64,000 nt of DNA from Paucibacter sp. TC2R-5 (lineage in GTDB: Bacteria; Pseudomonadota; Gammaproteobacteria; Burkholderiales; Burkholderiaceae_C): positions 1 to 64,000 of the forward strand of contig NZ_JAJIRQ010000012.1 of assembly GCF_025717605.1 (NCBI RefSeq), given 5' to 3'. The translations under genes and the position numbers were made by a program. The notes beneath the pieces are model-generated. The model saw only the letters and a list, made by a program, of their open reading frames with translations. It was not told the DNA's origin and did not search any database. Within the stretch, counting starts at the first letter, position 1. The number at the start of each line of letters is the position of its first letter. This document shows positions 34,930 through 44,410 of this stretch, piece after piece.

Positions 34930-35820
34930 ATGGCAATCGTTCGAGGCAAACAAGCACGCTGGCGAGTCTGGGCGGCCCACGCTTTGATGTGGGCCTTCCT
35001 GGCCATCACGCTGTTCCCGCTGCTGGCCATCATCAGCATTTCCCTGCGGCCCGGCAACTTCGCCACAGGCAGCATCATTCCAACGCAGATCAGTTTTGAG
35101 CATTGGTCTTTGGCGCTGGGCATCCCCTATCAGGCGGCCGATGGCAGCCTGGTACAGCCCCCCTTCCCGGTGCTTTTGTGGTTATGGAACTCGATCAAGG
35201 TGGCAACGATTTCGGCCTTTTTGATCGTTGCCATCTCGACCTCGGCGGCTTTCGGCTTTGCGCGCCTGAAGTTCCGCTTCAAGATGCCCATCCTGAATTC
35301 GATGCTGCTTCTGCAGATGTTCCCACCTGTCTTGGCCCTGGTCGCGATCTACACGATCTTCGAAACCATTGGCAATTTCATCCCCTGGCTGGGCATCGAA
35401 ACCCATGGCGGCCTGGTGCTGGCGTACCTGGGCGGCGTGGCCACCCATATCTGGACCATCAAGGGCTATTTCGAGACGATTCCGGTCGAAATCGAAGAAT
35501 GCGCCAAGGTCGACGGGGCCAGCCATTGGCAGGCCTTCCGCCTGGTGCTGCTGCCGATGGCGGTGCCGATTCTGATGGTGGTGTTCGTGCTGGCCTTTAT
35601 CGGCTGCATCATCGAATACCCGGTCGCCTCGGTGCTGCTGCGCGAAGAAAGCCATTTGACTCTGGCCGTGGGCTCCAAGTACTTTTTGCATGACCAGCGC
35701 TTTTTGTGGGGCGACTTTGCCGCCGCAGCCGTGCTCTCGGGATTGCCGATCACGCTGGTGTTCCTGCTGGCGCAGCGCTGGATCGTCTCGGGCCTGACGG
35801 CCGGTGGCGTCAAGGGTTAG
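34930..35820 (+). CDS. malG: Maltose/maltodextrin ABC transporter permease MalG
   Basis: A 296-residue protein with six expected helices, beginning [23 protein letters not shown], and the EAA coupling loop [20 protein letters not shown]. It is the partner of MalF, 9 bases downstream of it. The length equals that of the E. coli MalG (296). The C-terminus ([17 protein letters not shown]) matches the family end that contacts the MalK ATPase. Confidence 0.96.
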   Translation: MAIVRGKQARWRVWAAHALMWAFLAITLFPLLAIISISLRPGNFATGSIIPTQISFEHWSLALGIPYQAADGSLVQPPFPVLLWLWNSIKVATISAFLIVAISTSAAFGFARLKFRFKMPILNSMLLLQMFPPVLALVAIYTIFETIGNFIPWLGIETHGGLVLAYLGGVATHIWTIKGYFETIPVEIEECAKVDGASHWQAFRLVLLPMAVPILMVVFVLAFIGCIIEYPVASVLLREESHLTLAVGSKYFLHDQRFLWGDFAAAAVLSGLPITLVFLLAQRWIVSGLTAGGVKG

Positions 35821-35827
35821 GTCGGGC

Positions 35828-38218
35828 ATGCGTCGAATCGCAATTGGCGCCGTCCTGCTCTGCGCCGTCGCTCAGGTCTTTGCCCAGGGCTGCAAGCCCA
35901 GCCCGCTGGGCGAGCGCGAACTGTTTCTGCGCGGCACCTTTAACAACTGGAGCGCCAGTGACGAGCACCGCTTTGTCTATGTCTGCGACCGTTATGAGCT
36001 CTACGCCAAGCTGAGCGGTGAACAAAGTTTCAAGATCGCCGATGAGGATTGGTCGAGCGACGCAGACTTTGGCGGCAGCGCGGCAGAATTGAAACTCAAG
36101 GGCGGTGCGCTCAGCGAGCGCTTTGGCGGTGCACACAAGTTCCAACTGCTGTTCAGCGACAGTCGCGCGGCTCGCCTTCAAATCAGCCCATTTTCAGGCG
36201 AAGCGCCGCAGCTCATTGCCGCGCCTACCGTCACCGACCCGGTCGCCCTGAGCATCCGCTTCGACTCGCGCGACATCCGCGACAAGTCGCCATTTGGCGC
36301 TGTCACGCCGGGCAAGCAAGTGAGCTACAGCTTCCGGGCGCTGCCCGGCATCGAGCAGGCCACGCTGGTGATTGCCAAACGCCGCCTGGAAGGCAATCAA
36401 GAGCTGCTGGAGTATGGCGAGGCGACGCGTCTGCCGATGACGGCAAGCAAGGTCGGCAAGAGCGACCAAGTGCAGCGCTGGTCTGCCAGCCACAACTTTG
36501 CCGCCCCCGCCATCTACGGCTACCACTTTGAGGTCCAGATCAAGGGCAAGACCTTTGTCTACCAAAACAAGCGTGACCCGGTGTACTGGACGCGTGAAAA
36601 AGGCAGCATGGGCCTAGGGCTGGTGGACCCGCTGCCCGAGCAAACCAAGCGCATCAGGCGCTATCGCCAGACCGTCTATGCGGCCGACTTCCAGGTGCCG
36701 GCCTGGGCGCGTGACGCGGTGTTCTACAACATCTTCCCCGAGAGATTCCGCAACGGCGATACCGACAACGACCCTCGCCCGGGCCGCGATCATTACCAGG
36801 ACAAGGACGTCGAGTTCCACGCCAACTGGCTGGACAAGCCCTCCAAACCGAACACCCAAGACGGCTCGGACGACACCTACAACAACGACTTCTTCGGCGG
36901 CGACCTGGCCGGCATCATTGCCAAGCTTGACTACATCAAGTCACTGGGTGCCAACGCGATCTATATGACGCCGATTTTTCGCGCCGCCAGCAACCACAAA
37001 TACGACACCGCCGACTACACCCAAGTCGACCCGGCCTTCGGCACTAACGCCGACTTCAAGCGTCTTACGGTCGAAGCCGCCAAGCGCGGCATCCGTGTGA
37101 TCCCCGACACCTCGCTGAACCATGTCGGCAGCGACTCGCCCTACTTCAACCGTTTCGGCAACTACCCCGCCGGCGGCGCTTTTGATGACGGCGCGCTGAA
37201 CCCGGCCTCCAGCTACGCGTCCTGGTTCAAGCTCGACGCAGCCCAAGCCAAACCCGAGGACCAATACCAGGGCTGGGTGGGCGTGAAAGACCTGCCCGAG
37301 ATCGACAAGAGCTCGCCGGCCTTCCGTGCCTTTGCCTACGGCGCCCCAGGCTCGGTGATGCTGCAATGGCTGGACCTGGGCGCGGCTGGTTGGCGCATGG
37401 ACGTGGCGCCCTGGGTGCCGGATGACTTCTGGCGCGAGTGGCGAGCGGCCATCAAGACGCACAAGGCGGACGCTTTTTTGATCGCCGAGACCTGGTTCGA
37501 TGCCAGCAAGTTCTTGCTTGGCGACAGCTTTGATTCGTCGATGAACTACATCTTCCGCAACACCGTGCTGGACTACGCGGCCGGCGGCGATGCGCGCAAG
37601 CTCTACCCCAACATCGAGCTGATGCGCGAGGCCTATCCGCCGCAGGCCTTCTTCGCGATGATGAATCTGCTCTCTTCGCATGATCAGGCGCGCGCCCTGC
37701 ATCATTTGGGCTGGCAGGACGATGCCGACCGGGATGCGCAAGCGCTGGCCAAACAGCGTTTGCGCCTGGCCAGCTTCATGCAAATGACTCTGCCCGGCGC
37801 GCCAGCGATCTATTACGGCGACGAGGTCGGTGTCGGTGGCGGCGAAGATCCGTTCAACCGCGCCACCTACCCCTGGGCCGACCTGGGCGGGCAGCCCGAC
37901 AATGCGCTCTTGGCCGATATCAAGAGGCTCACACAGCTGCGCCACAAGCACAAGCTGCTGCGCCACGGTTCCATCGGAGCGCCACTGCACCTGGACGCCA
38001 ATGTGATCGTGCTGGCTCGCCAGGACGGCAAAACCTGGGCACTGAGCGCCAGCAATAACGACTCAAAAGCCCAGACCGTCAAGCTGAAGCTAGCGCCGAA
38101 TTTGCGCGGGCTGCGCTGGAAAGATGCCTTCAGCGGCCGCTGGCTGAAGGCCGACCACCAGGGCCAGCTTCAAATCTCCGTTCCCCCCTTGTTTGGCCGC
38201 GTGCTGATCAGTCACTGA
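35828..38218 (+). CDS. Exported GH13 alpha-amylase/cyclomaltodextrinase-like enzyme with N-terminal starch-binding-type domain
   Basis: A 796-residue protein with a Sec signal peptide (MRRIAIGAVLLCAVAQVFAQG), so periplasmic or secreted. Residues about 20-110 (LFLRGTFNNWSASDEHRF) look like a CBM48/starch-binding module; about 140-290 is a second beta domain. The GH13 barrel follows: VFYNIFPERFRNGD, region I DTSLNHVG (about 426), nucleophile Asp in GWRMDVAP (about 525), acid Glu in LIAETW (about 553), and region IV SSHDQAR (about 617). It probably cuts malto-oligosaccharides before import. It begins 8 bases after malG, and the operon order supports this. The exact specificity (amylase, neopullulanase or cyclodextrinase) is open. 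Confidence 0.88.
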   Translation: MRRIAIGAVLLCAVAQVFAQGCKPSPLGERELFLRGTFNNWSASDEHRFVYVCDRYELYAKLSGEQSFKIADEDWSSDADFGGSAAELKLKGGALSERFGGAHKFQLLFSDSRAARLQISPFSGEAPQLIAAPTVTDPVALSIRFDSRDIRDKSPFGAVTPGKQVSYSFRALPGIEQATLVIAKRRLEGNQELLEYGEATRLPMTASKVGKSDQVQRWSASHNFAAPAIYGYHFEVQIKGKTFVYQNKRDPVYWTREKGSMGLGLVDPLPEQTKRIRRYRQTVYAADFQVPAWARDAVFYNIFPERFRNGDTDNDPRPGRDHYQDKDVEFHANWLDKPSKPNTQDGSDDTYNNDFFGGDLAGIIAKLDYIKSLGANAIYMTPIFRAASNHKYDTADYTQVDPAFGTNADFKRLTVEAAKRGIRVIPDTSLNHVGSDSPYFNRFGNYPAGGAFDDGALNPASSYASWFKLDAAQAKPEDQYQGWVGVKDLPEIDKSSPAFRAFAYGAPGSVMLQWLDLGAAGWRMDVAPWVPDDFWREWRAAIKTHKADAFLIAETWFDASKFLLGDSFDSSMNYIFRNTVLDYAAGGDARKLYPNIELMREAYPPQAFFAMMNLLSSHDQARALHHLGWQDDADRDAQALAKQRLRLASFMQMTLPGAPAIYYGDEVGVGGGEDPFNRATYPWADLGGQPDNALLADIKRLTQLRHKHKLLRHGSIGAPLHLDANVIVLARQDGKTWALSASNNDSKAQTVKLKLAPNLRGLRWKDAFSGRWLKADHQGQLQISVPPLFGRVLISH

Positions 38219-38240
38219 CAAGAAGATAAAGAAGAATCCC

Positions 38241-39134
38241 ATGCAATTGCGAGACTTCGGCAACACCGGCCTGCGCGTCAGCGCTTTGGGTTTCGGCGCC
38301 ATGCACATCAACGACGAACGAGTCACAGAGGCAGATGCCGGTCGGCTCTTGAACGAGGTGCTGGACCTGGGTGTGAACCTGATCGACACCGCGCGCGGCT
38401 ACGGTCTGTCTGAAGAACGCATAGGCCGCCACATCGCCCACCGGCGCCAAGACTATGTGCTGTCGACCAAGGTCGGCTACGGCATCCCCGGTGTGGCGGA
38501 CTGGACCGCGGCCTGCATCGTGCAGGGCGTTGATGCCGCATTGACACGCATGCGCTGCGAACAGATCGACATCGTGCATCTTCACTCTTGCCCACTGGCG
38601 GTGCTGCAGCAAGGCGAGGTGATCGCCGCATTGCTGAGTTGCAGGAAAGCCGGCAAGCTGCGTGTGGCCGCCTATTCGGGCGACAACGCCGAGCTGGACT
38701 TTGCATTGAACAGTGGCGCATTTGGCGCGGTGCAGACCTCGATCAGCATTTGCGATCAGGTCAATCTGGCCACACGCCTGCCGCTCGCGGACAAGCGCGG
38801 CATCGGCGTGATCGCCAAGCGGCCGCTGGCCGGCGCGGTCTGGCGCCACGCACAGCGCCCCGACGATTATGCAGCAGGCCTGTACTGGGATCGCTGGCAG
38901 GCCATGGGCTTGGCGGCTGACTTGGCTCCAGAAGAAGTCAGTGCGATGGCACTGCGATTCACGGCTTTTCAGCCGGGTATTGCCAGTTGCATCGTCGGCA
39001 CGTCCAAGCCCGCGCACTTCAAGCAGAACTTGGCAGCCTTGACGATGGGGCCGCTCGGTGCAGAACTGCAGGCAAGGCTGCGGCAAGCGTTCCTAGATCA
39101 AAATTCAAGCGGCACATGGGGCGGGCTGATCTGA
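38241..39134 (+). CDS. Aldo/keto reductase
   Basis: A 297-residue NAD(P)H-dependent oxidoreductase with the AKR barrel start FGNTGLRVSALGFGAMHI and the catalytic tetrad in place: Asp in NLIDTARGYG, the Tyr in the same segment, Lys in VLSTKVGYG and His in IVHLHSC. No signal peptide, so cytosolic. Its stop overlaps the start of the next GH13 gene (TGATG), so it is an integral part of the maltodextrin operon. What aldehyde or ketose it reduces is unknown; a sugar aldehyde or a glucose-derived keto compound is possible. It is unusual to find this enzyme among mal transport genes. Confidence 0.9.
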   Translation: MQLRDFGNTGLRVSALGFGAMHINDERVTEADAGRLLNEVLDLGVNLIDTARGYGLSEERIGRHIAHRRQDYVLSTKVGYGIPGVADWTAACIVQGVDAALTRMRCEQIDIVHLHSCPLAVLQQGEVIAALLSCRKAGKLRVAAYSGDNAELDFALNSGAFGAVQTSISICDQVNLATRLPLADKRGIGVIAKRPLAGAVWRHAQRPDDYAAGLYWDRWQAMGLAADLAPEEVSAMALRFTAFQPGIASCIVGTSKPAHFKQNLAALTMGPLGAELQARLRQAFLDQNSSGTWGGLI

Positions 39135-40738
39135 TGCGGCGCGCTGCACTTCTTTCCCCCCTATTGCTGCTCGGCAGCGCATTTGCGGCTCCGATTGCCG
39201 CGCCGATTGATCTGAGCCCGGTCCCTCACAAGATGGCGCGGGCGGTCAAGCCTTTGCCCAAGGGCTGGAGCGATGGCGCCGTGTTCATGGAAATCTTTGT
39301 GCGCGGCTACCAGGACAGCGACGGCGACGGCATCGGCGATCTGCGCGGCCTGATCCAGCGGCTGGACTATTTGCAGACGCTCGGCATCCAGGGCATCTGG
39401 CTGATGCCCATCAGCCCCAGCGCCGACAAAGATCACGGTTATGCCACGACAGACTACCGAGGCGTGGAGCCGCAATATGGCAGCCTGGCGGACTTTGATG
39501 AGTTGATGCTTCAGGCGCACAAGCGCGGCATCGCCGTCATCATCGACTATGTGCTCAACCACAGCGCGGCCGCGCACCCGCTGTTCCAACAGGCGTTGCT
39601 GGGGCCGGAGAACCCTTACCGCGACTGGTTTGTGTGGCAGCAGACGGCGCCCACCGGCTGGGACATCTGGGGCAAGAACCCCTGGTACACGACCGAGCCA
39701 GGATCTGCTCACTACTTCGGCACTTTCGGCCCGCATATGCCGGATTTCAATCTGCGCAATCCGGCCGTCGTGGATTACCACCGTAGCAGCCTGCGCTTTT
39801 GGCTCAACCGAGGGCTAGACGGCTTCAGGCTTGATGCCGTGCCGCACATGATCGAAAACGACGCCATCAATTGGAATGACCAGCCCGAGAGCCGGCGTCT
39901 GACCAAAGATTTTCAGGCGCTGATCAAGAGCTACCCCGATCGCTACACCGTCTGCGAAGCGACCGCCAACCCAAAGGTCTACGCGGCAGCAGAGGTCTGC
40001 GGCAGCGCTTTTGCCTTCGGCCTCGAGAGTCAGGTCATCAAGGCCGCACGCGGCGAGTCCGAGGCCATCAAATTCGTGGCCGATTATTTCTTGAGCGCGC
40101 CGCCCAGCATGGCCACGATGCTGGCCAATCACGACATTTTTGCCGGCGCCCGCGTTTGGGATCAGCTGAGTGGTGATGAAGCCCGCTACAAGCTGGCAGC
40201 CGCCACCTATCTGCTGCAGCCCGGCACGCCCTTCATCTATTACGGCGAGGAGATCGGCATGGCAGGTGTGGCAGGCCTGCCCGGCGATGAGCCGCTGCGC
40301 GCGCCTATGAGCTGGAGCGCGGGCGGCAACAACAGCGGCTTCAGCAGCAGCGACAAAACGTTTCGCCCGCTGGCGCCAAATATCGGCAGCCATAACGCGC
40401 AAGCCCAGCAGGCCGATCCGGCCTCCATCCTGAACTTCTACAAAGCGATGTTGAAGTTGCGCAAGCAATACCCGGCGCTGGCTCGCGGCAGCTATGAGGC
40501 CCCGAACGCGCAGGGCCAGGTCTTGAGTTTTCAGCGGAAGCTGGGCAAACAGACGAACTTGGTGGTCATCAACTATGGCGCCGAGGCCAGCAAGGTCGGC
40601 CTCGACAAGCTGCCGGCTCATGCAAAGCTAATCGCAGCCTACCCAGCCCAGGCCGCAGCTGCGCAATCTGATGCACAGGGGCGCTTGACACTGCCCTTGG
40701 CGCCCTTGTCCGTCAACGTCTACAAGGTCTCTCCATGA
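39134..40738 (+). CDS. Exported GH13 alpha-glucosidase/alpha-amylase-type enzyme
   Basis: A 534-residue protein with a signal peptide ([20 protein letters not shown]). It lacks the extra N-terminal domains of the first GH13 enzyme. The barrel shows [19 protein letters not shown], region [17 protein letters not shown], nucleophile Asp in [10 protein letters not shown] (about 233), acid Glu in VCEATANPK (about 275), region [12 protein letters not shown] (about 334), and a short C-terminal beta domain. The [13 protein letters not shown] segment is common in oligo-1,6-glucosidase and alpha-glucosidase-like members, so it may act on short maltodextrins in the periplasm. The start ATG overlaps the previous stop, and the stop overlaps the esterase start (ATGA). 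Confidence 0.88.
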   Translation: MRRAALLSPLLLLGSAFAAPIAAPIDLSPVPHKMARAVKPLPKGWSDGAVFMEIFVRGYQDSDGDGIGDLRGLIQRLDYLQTLGIQGIWLMPISPSADKDHGYATTDYRGVEPQYGSLADFDELMLQAHKRGIAVIIDYVLNHSAAAHPLFQQALLGPENPYRDWFVWQQTAPTGWDIWGKNPWYTTEPGSAHYFGTFGPHMPDFNLRNPAVVDYHRSSLRFWLNRGLDGFRLDAVPHMIENDAINWNDQPESRRLTKDFQALIKSYPDRYTVCEATANPKVYAAAEVCGSAFAFGLESQVIKAARGESEAIKFVADYFLSAPPSMATMLANHDIFAGARVWDQLSGDEARYKLAAATYLLQPGTPFIYYGEEIGMAGVAGLPGDEPLRAPMSWSAGGNNSGFSSSDKTFRPLAPNIGSHNAQAQQADPASILNFYKAMLKLRKQYPALARGSYEAPNAQGQVLSFQRKLGKQTNLVVINYGAEASKVGLDKLPAHAKLIAAYPAQAAAAQSDAQGRLTLPLAPLSVNVYKVSP

Positions 40739-41634
40739 ATAGCTCTTTGGTCCACGCCACACGCTTGATTTCGTTCGCGCTGGTCCTGTCTTGCACAGGA
40801 TGCGATGGCAGCGGCATGCTCGCCGCCACGCCCGACAAGGTCGTGCCGGCTAAGGCCTCAACTGCGCAGCCCAACGTCTCCCTGCTGCCGCAACTGCTTG
40901 ATATGCCGGGCCTGAACCGCCAGCGCCAGCTGCGCATCTACCTGCCGCCGGGCTACGCTGAGTCCGGCGACAAGCGCTATCCGGTGCTCTATATGCACGA
41001 CGGACAGAACTTGTTTGACGTGGCCACGGCCTATGCTGGCGAATGGCAGGTGGATGAGAGCTTGAATGCCTTGGCCAAAGCGGGCAAGCTGGAGCTGATC
41101 GTGGTCGGGATTGATAACGGCCAGGAAAAGCGCATCACCGAGTTGAATCCCTGGCCCGACCTAGACTCGAAACTCGGTGCGCCAGAGGGCGAGGCCTACG
41201 TGAATTTCATCGTCAAGGTCGTCAAACCGATGATCGACAGTCAATACCGTACCCAAGCTGAGCCCGCCCACACCGGCATCATGGGCAGTTCGATGGGCGG
41301 GCTGATTTCGCACTATGCGATCACCCGATTCCCAAGCGTCTTTGGGATGGCCGGCGTGTTCTCGCCCTCCTACTGGGCCGGCGGCGCGCCTGCGCTTGAT
41401 CACTTTGCCGGCAAACCAGCGGCGACGGATGCGCGGCTCTATCTGCTGATGGGCGAAAAAGAAGGCGGCAATATGGTCAGCAATGTGGAGAAAGTTAACG
41501 CCGCCTTGCTACGGGGCGGCCACCCGCCTGCCAATCTCTCGCTGAAGATCACGCCCGGCGCCGGCCACAACGAGGCCTTCTGGGCCAGCGAGTTCGAGCG
41601 GGCTGTGTTGTGGATGTTCGCGCCGGGACCATAA
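40735..41634 (+). CDS. Lipoprotein of the esterase D/enterochelin-esterase-like alpha/beta-hydrolase family
   Basis: A 299-residue protein with a type II signal peptide ending LSCTGC, so probably lipid-anchored in the periplasm. The hydrolase core shows PVLYMHDGQNLFDVA, the nucleophile elbow GSSMGG, and the C-terminal His in GAGHNEAFW. Such PF00756 enzymes cleave esters, often acetyl or feruloyl groups on sugars or siderophore esters. As the last gene of the malK operon, translationally coupled to the second GH13 gene, it may deacylate substituted starch or oligosaccharides; that role is inference. It converges on the next gene with a two-base gap. Confidence 0.85.
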   Translation: MNSSLVHATRLISFALVLSCTGCDGSGMLAATPDKVVPAKASTAQPNVSLLPQLLDMPGLNRQRQLRIYLPPGYAESGDKRYPVLYMHDGQNLFDVATAYAGEWQVDESLNALAKAGKLELIVVGIDNGQEKRITELNPWPDLDSKLGAPEGEAYVNFIVKVVKPMIDSQYRTQAEPAHTGIMGSSMGGLISHYAITRFPSVFGMAGVFSPSYWAGGAPALDHFAGKPAATDARLYLLMGEKEGGNMVSNVEKVNAALLRGGHPPANLSLKITPGAGHNEAFWASEFERAVLWMFAPGP

Positions 41635-41636
41635 GG

Positions 41637-42224
41637 TCAGGCATTGCCCTCATCAATCGGCCGCCACCAGGAAAACACCCGCGTCGGATTCAGTTGAAAC
41701 GAATAGACATTGCCGCCGCCGTTGGGTGGCTGATCCCAGCGTCTATCAATCGGCTGGCCAGACAAATGGCAATACAACAGCGTGCCAACGGCGCCATGTG
41801 AAACGATGGCGATCGTGCCGGCACAGGTATCAGCCTGCACCAAGGCATTGACCGCCGCAACGATGCGCTGCTGGGCCGCGAGCGCTGTTTCCCAACCCCG
41901 CACTGACTCTTCGGGTCGTGCGAAAAACTGATCCGCCATCTGTTCGAACTCTTCGGGCGGCAGAAAGCCGGTCGCGGATCTATCGTTTTCACCGAGCTCG
42001 TGGATTGGCGTGAAAGGCAGCGAGAGATGACACGCCAGGATCTCAGCGCCATCGATGGCTTTTTGCTCCGTGCTGCAGTAAAGCGACGAAATTTTCGACG
42101 TCCAGGGCTGGCCAAGCGCCGCCCTCATCCGCTCCCGGCCAAGGCTTGAGAGCGGCCACTGAGGCACGGGAACGTCTTTGCTGATCACGACGTTCGGATG
42201 ACTGATGAAGAGAACTTTACGCAT
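41637..42224 (-). CDS. Histidine-phosphatase-superfamily protein with altered RHG motif
   Basis: A 195-residue protein resembling phosphoglycerate-mutase-like phosphatases: an N-terminal strand with His (VLFISHPNV), LSSLGRERMRAAL, SSLYCSTEQKAIDGAEIL, HELGENDRS and the second His in IAIVSHGAVGTLL. In the usual RHG motif the Arg precedes the nucleophilic His; here Ser replaces Arg and Pro replaces Gly, so activity or substrate may differ. It is convergent with the esterase gene and not part of either operon. The start ATG 42224 has no upstream competitor. A role in sugar-phosphate metabolism is possible but unsupported. Confidence 0.75.
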   Translation of the reverse strand: MRKVLFISHPNVVISKDVPVPQWPLSSLGRERMRAALGQPWTSKISSLYCSTEQKAIDGAEILACHLSLPFTPIHELGENDRSATGFLPPEEFEQMADQFFARPEESVRGWETALAAQQRIVAAVNALVQADTCAGTIAIVSHGAVGTLLYCHLSGQPIDRRWDQPPNGGGNVYSFQLNPTRVFSWWRPIDEGNA

Positions 42225-42312
42225 GTGGCTTGTTATACATGCGCAAAGCTACCCAAGCATGACGTCCCATCTGACCGTAGCAAGCCTACTCAAATCTCTC
42301 CAGTGCCTTTGC

Positions 42313-44325
42313 TCATTTCACCCCCAACTGCAGATCCAAGAACTTCAGCGTCCGGTTCCAAAAATCGACCTTGTTCGCTGGCACGCGCCAGCCATGGCCT
42401 TCGTCGGGGTAGACGATGTATTCGACCTTTGGATTGGCCGCCTTGATGGCGCGACTGAAATCCTCGCCATGCACCAGTGGTACGCGCTTGTCAGCGCTGC
42501 CGTAGGCCAGCAACAGCGGCTGCTTGAACTTGGCGGCATGGGTCAGCGGCGAGTTTTCCTTCAGCTCGGCGGCATCTTTGACGCGGTCGCCCAGCAGGGT
42601 CGGCATACCGTGCTTTTTGTAGTCGTCCGAGATGTCATCCCAGTTGACTGTGTGCAGCATATCCAGGTCCGTCACCGCCACCCAGGCCACGCCGGCGCGG
42701 AACAGCTCGGGTTCGCGCAGCAAGCCCATCAGCGTCGCGTAACCGCCATAACTGGCTCCGGCGACGGCAATGCGCTGCGGGTCGGCAATGCCCTGAGCAA
42801 TTGCCCAACGCGTCGCGTCGGCAATATCGGTCTGCATCGCCTTGCCCCATTGGCGCCAACCGGCCTTGTGATGCGCCTCGCCAAAACCCAAGGTACCTCG
42901 GAACTGCGGCTGCAGCACCGCATAGCCCCGCGCGGCCAGCAACTGCACCTCCGCATCCCATTGCCAGCTCGGCCCATGGACAAATGGCCCGCCATGCACC
43001 AGCACCACCATGGGCAGGTTTTTCTTTGATTCCGCCGAGCCGGCGGGCAGGGTCAGCCAGACCGGCAGCTCCAGGCCGTCACGCGCCTTGATGCGGAGCA
43101 GGTCCATCGTGGCCATCTGCTGCGACTTGATGTCGGGCCGCAAGGCGCCGAGCTTGCTGAACTTCTTCGTCGCGCGGTTGTACAGATAGAACAGCACGGG
43201 CTGAACATCGGCAAAAGCCTCGATCATGACCCAGGGCGCATCACCTGACCAGGGCGGCGAGAGCCGGTTGACCGTGTTCGGCAGCACCTTGTCAATCTGC
43301 GCCTGCAGCGCTTGCATATCGGCGTCCAACCATTGCGTCACTTCGGCATCAATAGTAAAGCGCAGGCCCAAGACCTTATCCTGACGTGCAATCACAGCAG
43401 CATCGACATCGAATAAAGGCGAAGAGGCCAAAGGCTTGGCCGACCATTCAGCGCTGCTCGGGTCCAAGAGCCACATGGCCGCTTTGTCGCTGCCCCGCTG
43501 CGCTGTGACATAGAGCTTGCCGTCGGGGCCGACATGGCGCACTTGCAACTCGCCCGCTTGCGTATAGACATTGAACTCGTTCAAGACGCGCCACTCGCCG
43601 CTTTGCGGATCTTTCCAGCGAATCGAGCCCTGCTCGCCCTGGCGGGTTCGCACCACCCTCAGATTGCCGTGTTCGTCCGCCCACCAACCAACCGCGTGCA
43701 GCGGTGCGGCAATCTCTTCGCTGCGCCCGGTCTTGGTGTTGAGCCTCAGCAACTTGACGAAGCCAACATCTTTTTCGCTATAGGCCTCGGGGCGCAGCAC
43801 CAGCACCTCATCGCCGCGGCGCTGGCTGCTGCCATTGAGCAAATAGGTATTCCAAGGCTGTAGTTGGGCGTCATTGCCGACCTTGACAAAAACTCGCTGA
43901 CGTTCGACCAACTGCCGGTAGTTTTCGCCATCATGATCGACGGCAAACAAGCCCGGGGCGGATTCCAGCTTGCCCTGCGCGGTCTCGCGGTCCTCCAGCG
44001 TGAAGGCCAGGCGCAGTGGGTTGACCCACACCACCCGCTGCACATCGGCCGCGTCCGAGCTGTACACGACCTTGGAGCTCATCGTCCCCAAATCCAACAC
44101 CGACAACATCACCCGCCCATGCGGCCCCACCACCCGCATTGCCAAGCGCTTGCCATCAGGTGCCAGCTCGGCGCCCAGCATTTGCTCGGGGCGGAAGAAC
44201 TGTTCGGCGTCGGCAAGGGCTGACTTCGCGGCTTGACCATAACTGAGAGGCCAGGCGGATAGCAATGCGGCCGCCAGCAGACTGCGGCGTTTCAGATGAA
44301 GGGTGGTGCTGGGACGACTGGGCAT
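42313..44325 (-). CDS. Exported S9-family prolyl oligopeptidase-like peptidase
   Basis: A 670-residue protein with an N-terminal export signal (HLKRRSLLAAALLSAWPLSYGQA) that contains a twin-Arg pair. A beta-propeller-like region occupies residues about 40-390. The catalytic alpha/beta-hydrolase domain follows: MVVLVHGGPFVHGPSW, nucleophile Ser in VAGASYGGYA, Asp in AYGSADKRVP and His in YPDEGHGWR. It would cleave short peptides in the periplasm. It lies downstream of the TonB-dependent receptor on the same strand but behind a strong terminator. Its link to the carbohydrate locus is by location only. Confidence 0.92.
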   Translation of the reverse strand: MPSRPSTTLHLKRRSLLAAALLSAWPLSYGQAAKSALADAEQFFRPEQMLGAELAPDGKRLAMRVVGPHGRVMLSVLDLGTMSSKVVYSSDAADVQRVVWVNPLRLAFTLEDRETAQGKLESAPGLFAVDHDGENYRQLVERQRVFVKVGNDAQLQPWNTYLLNGSSQRRGDEVLVLRPEAYSEKDVGFVKLLRLNTKTGRSEEIAAPLHAVGWWADEHGNLRVVRTRQGEQGSIRWKDPQSGEWRVLNEFNVYTQAGELQVRHVGPDGKLYVTAQRGSDKAAMWLLDPSSAEWSAKPLASSPLFDVDAAVIARQDKVLGLRFTIDAEVTQWLDADMQALQAQIDKVLPNTVNRLSPPWSGDAPWVMIEAFADVQPVLFYLYNRATKKFSKLGALRPDIKSQQMATMDLLRIKARDGLELPVWLTLPAGSAESKKNLPMVVLVHGGPFVHGPSWQWDAEVQLLAARGYAVLQPQFRGTLGFGEAHHKAGWRQWGKAMQTDIADATRWAIAQGIADPQRIAVAGASYGGYATLMGLLREPELFRAGVAWVAVTDLDMLHTVNWDDISDDYKKHGMPTLLGDRVKDAAELKENSPLTHAAKFKQPLLLAYGSADKRVPLVHGEDFSRAIKAANPKVEYIVYPDEGHGWRVPANKVDFWNRTLKFLDLQLGVK

Positions 44326-44352
44326 GGCGAACTCACTCTCGAAAACAAACAA

Positions 44353-44383
44353 GCCCCCGCCGGCATCACGTGCCGGCGGGGGC
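44353..44383 (-). terminator. Strong terminator behind the TonB-dependent receptor gene
   Basis: GCCCCCGCCGGCA and TGCCGGCGGGGGC pair over 13 bases with a five-base loop. On the minus strand a T-rich tail (TTGTTTGTTTTC) follows. It lies 28 bases downstream of the receptor's stop, so the peptidase gene probably has its own promoter or depends on read-through. Confidence 0.85.
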
Positions 44384-44410
44384 CTTTCTCAACGCTGATT
44401 CAATTCAGAC

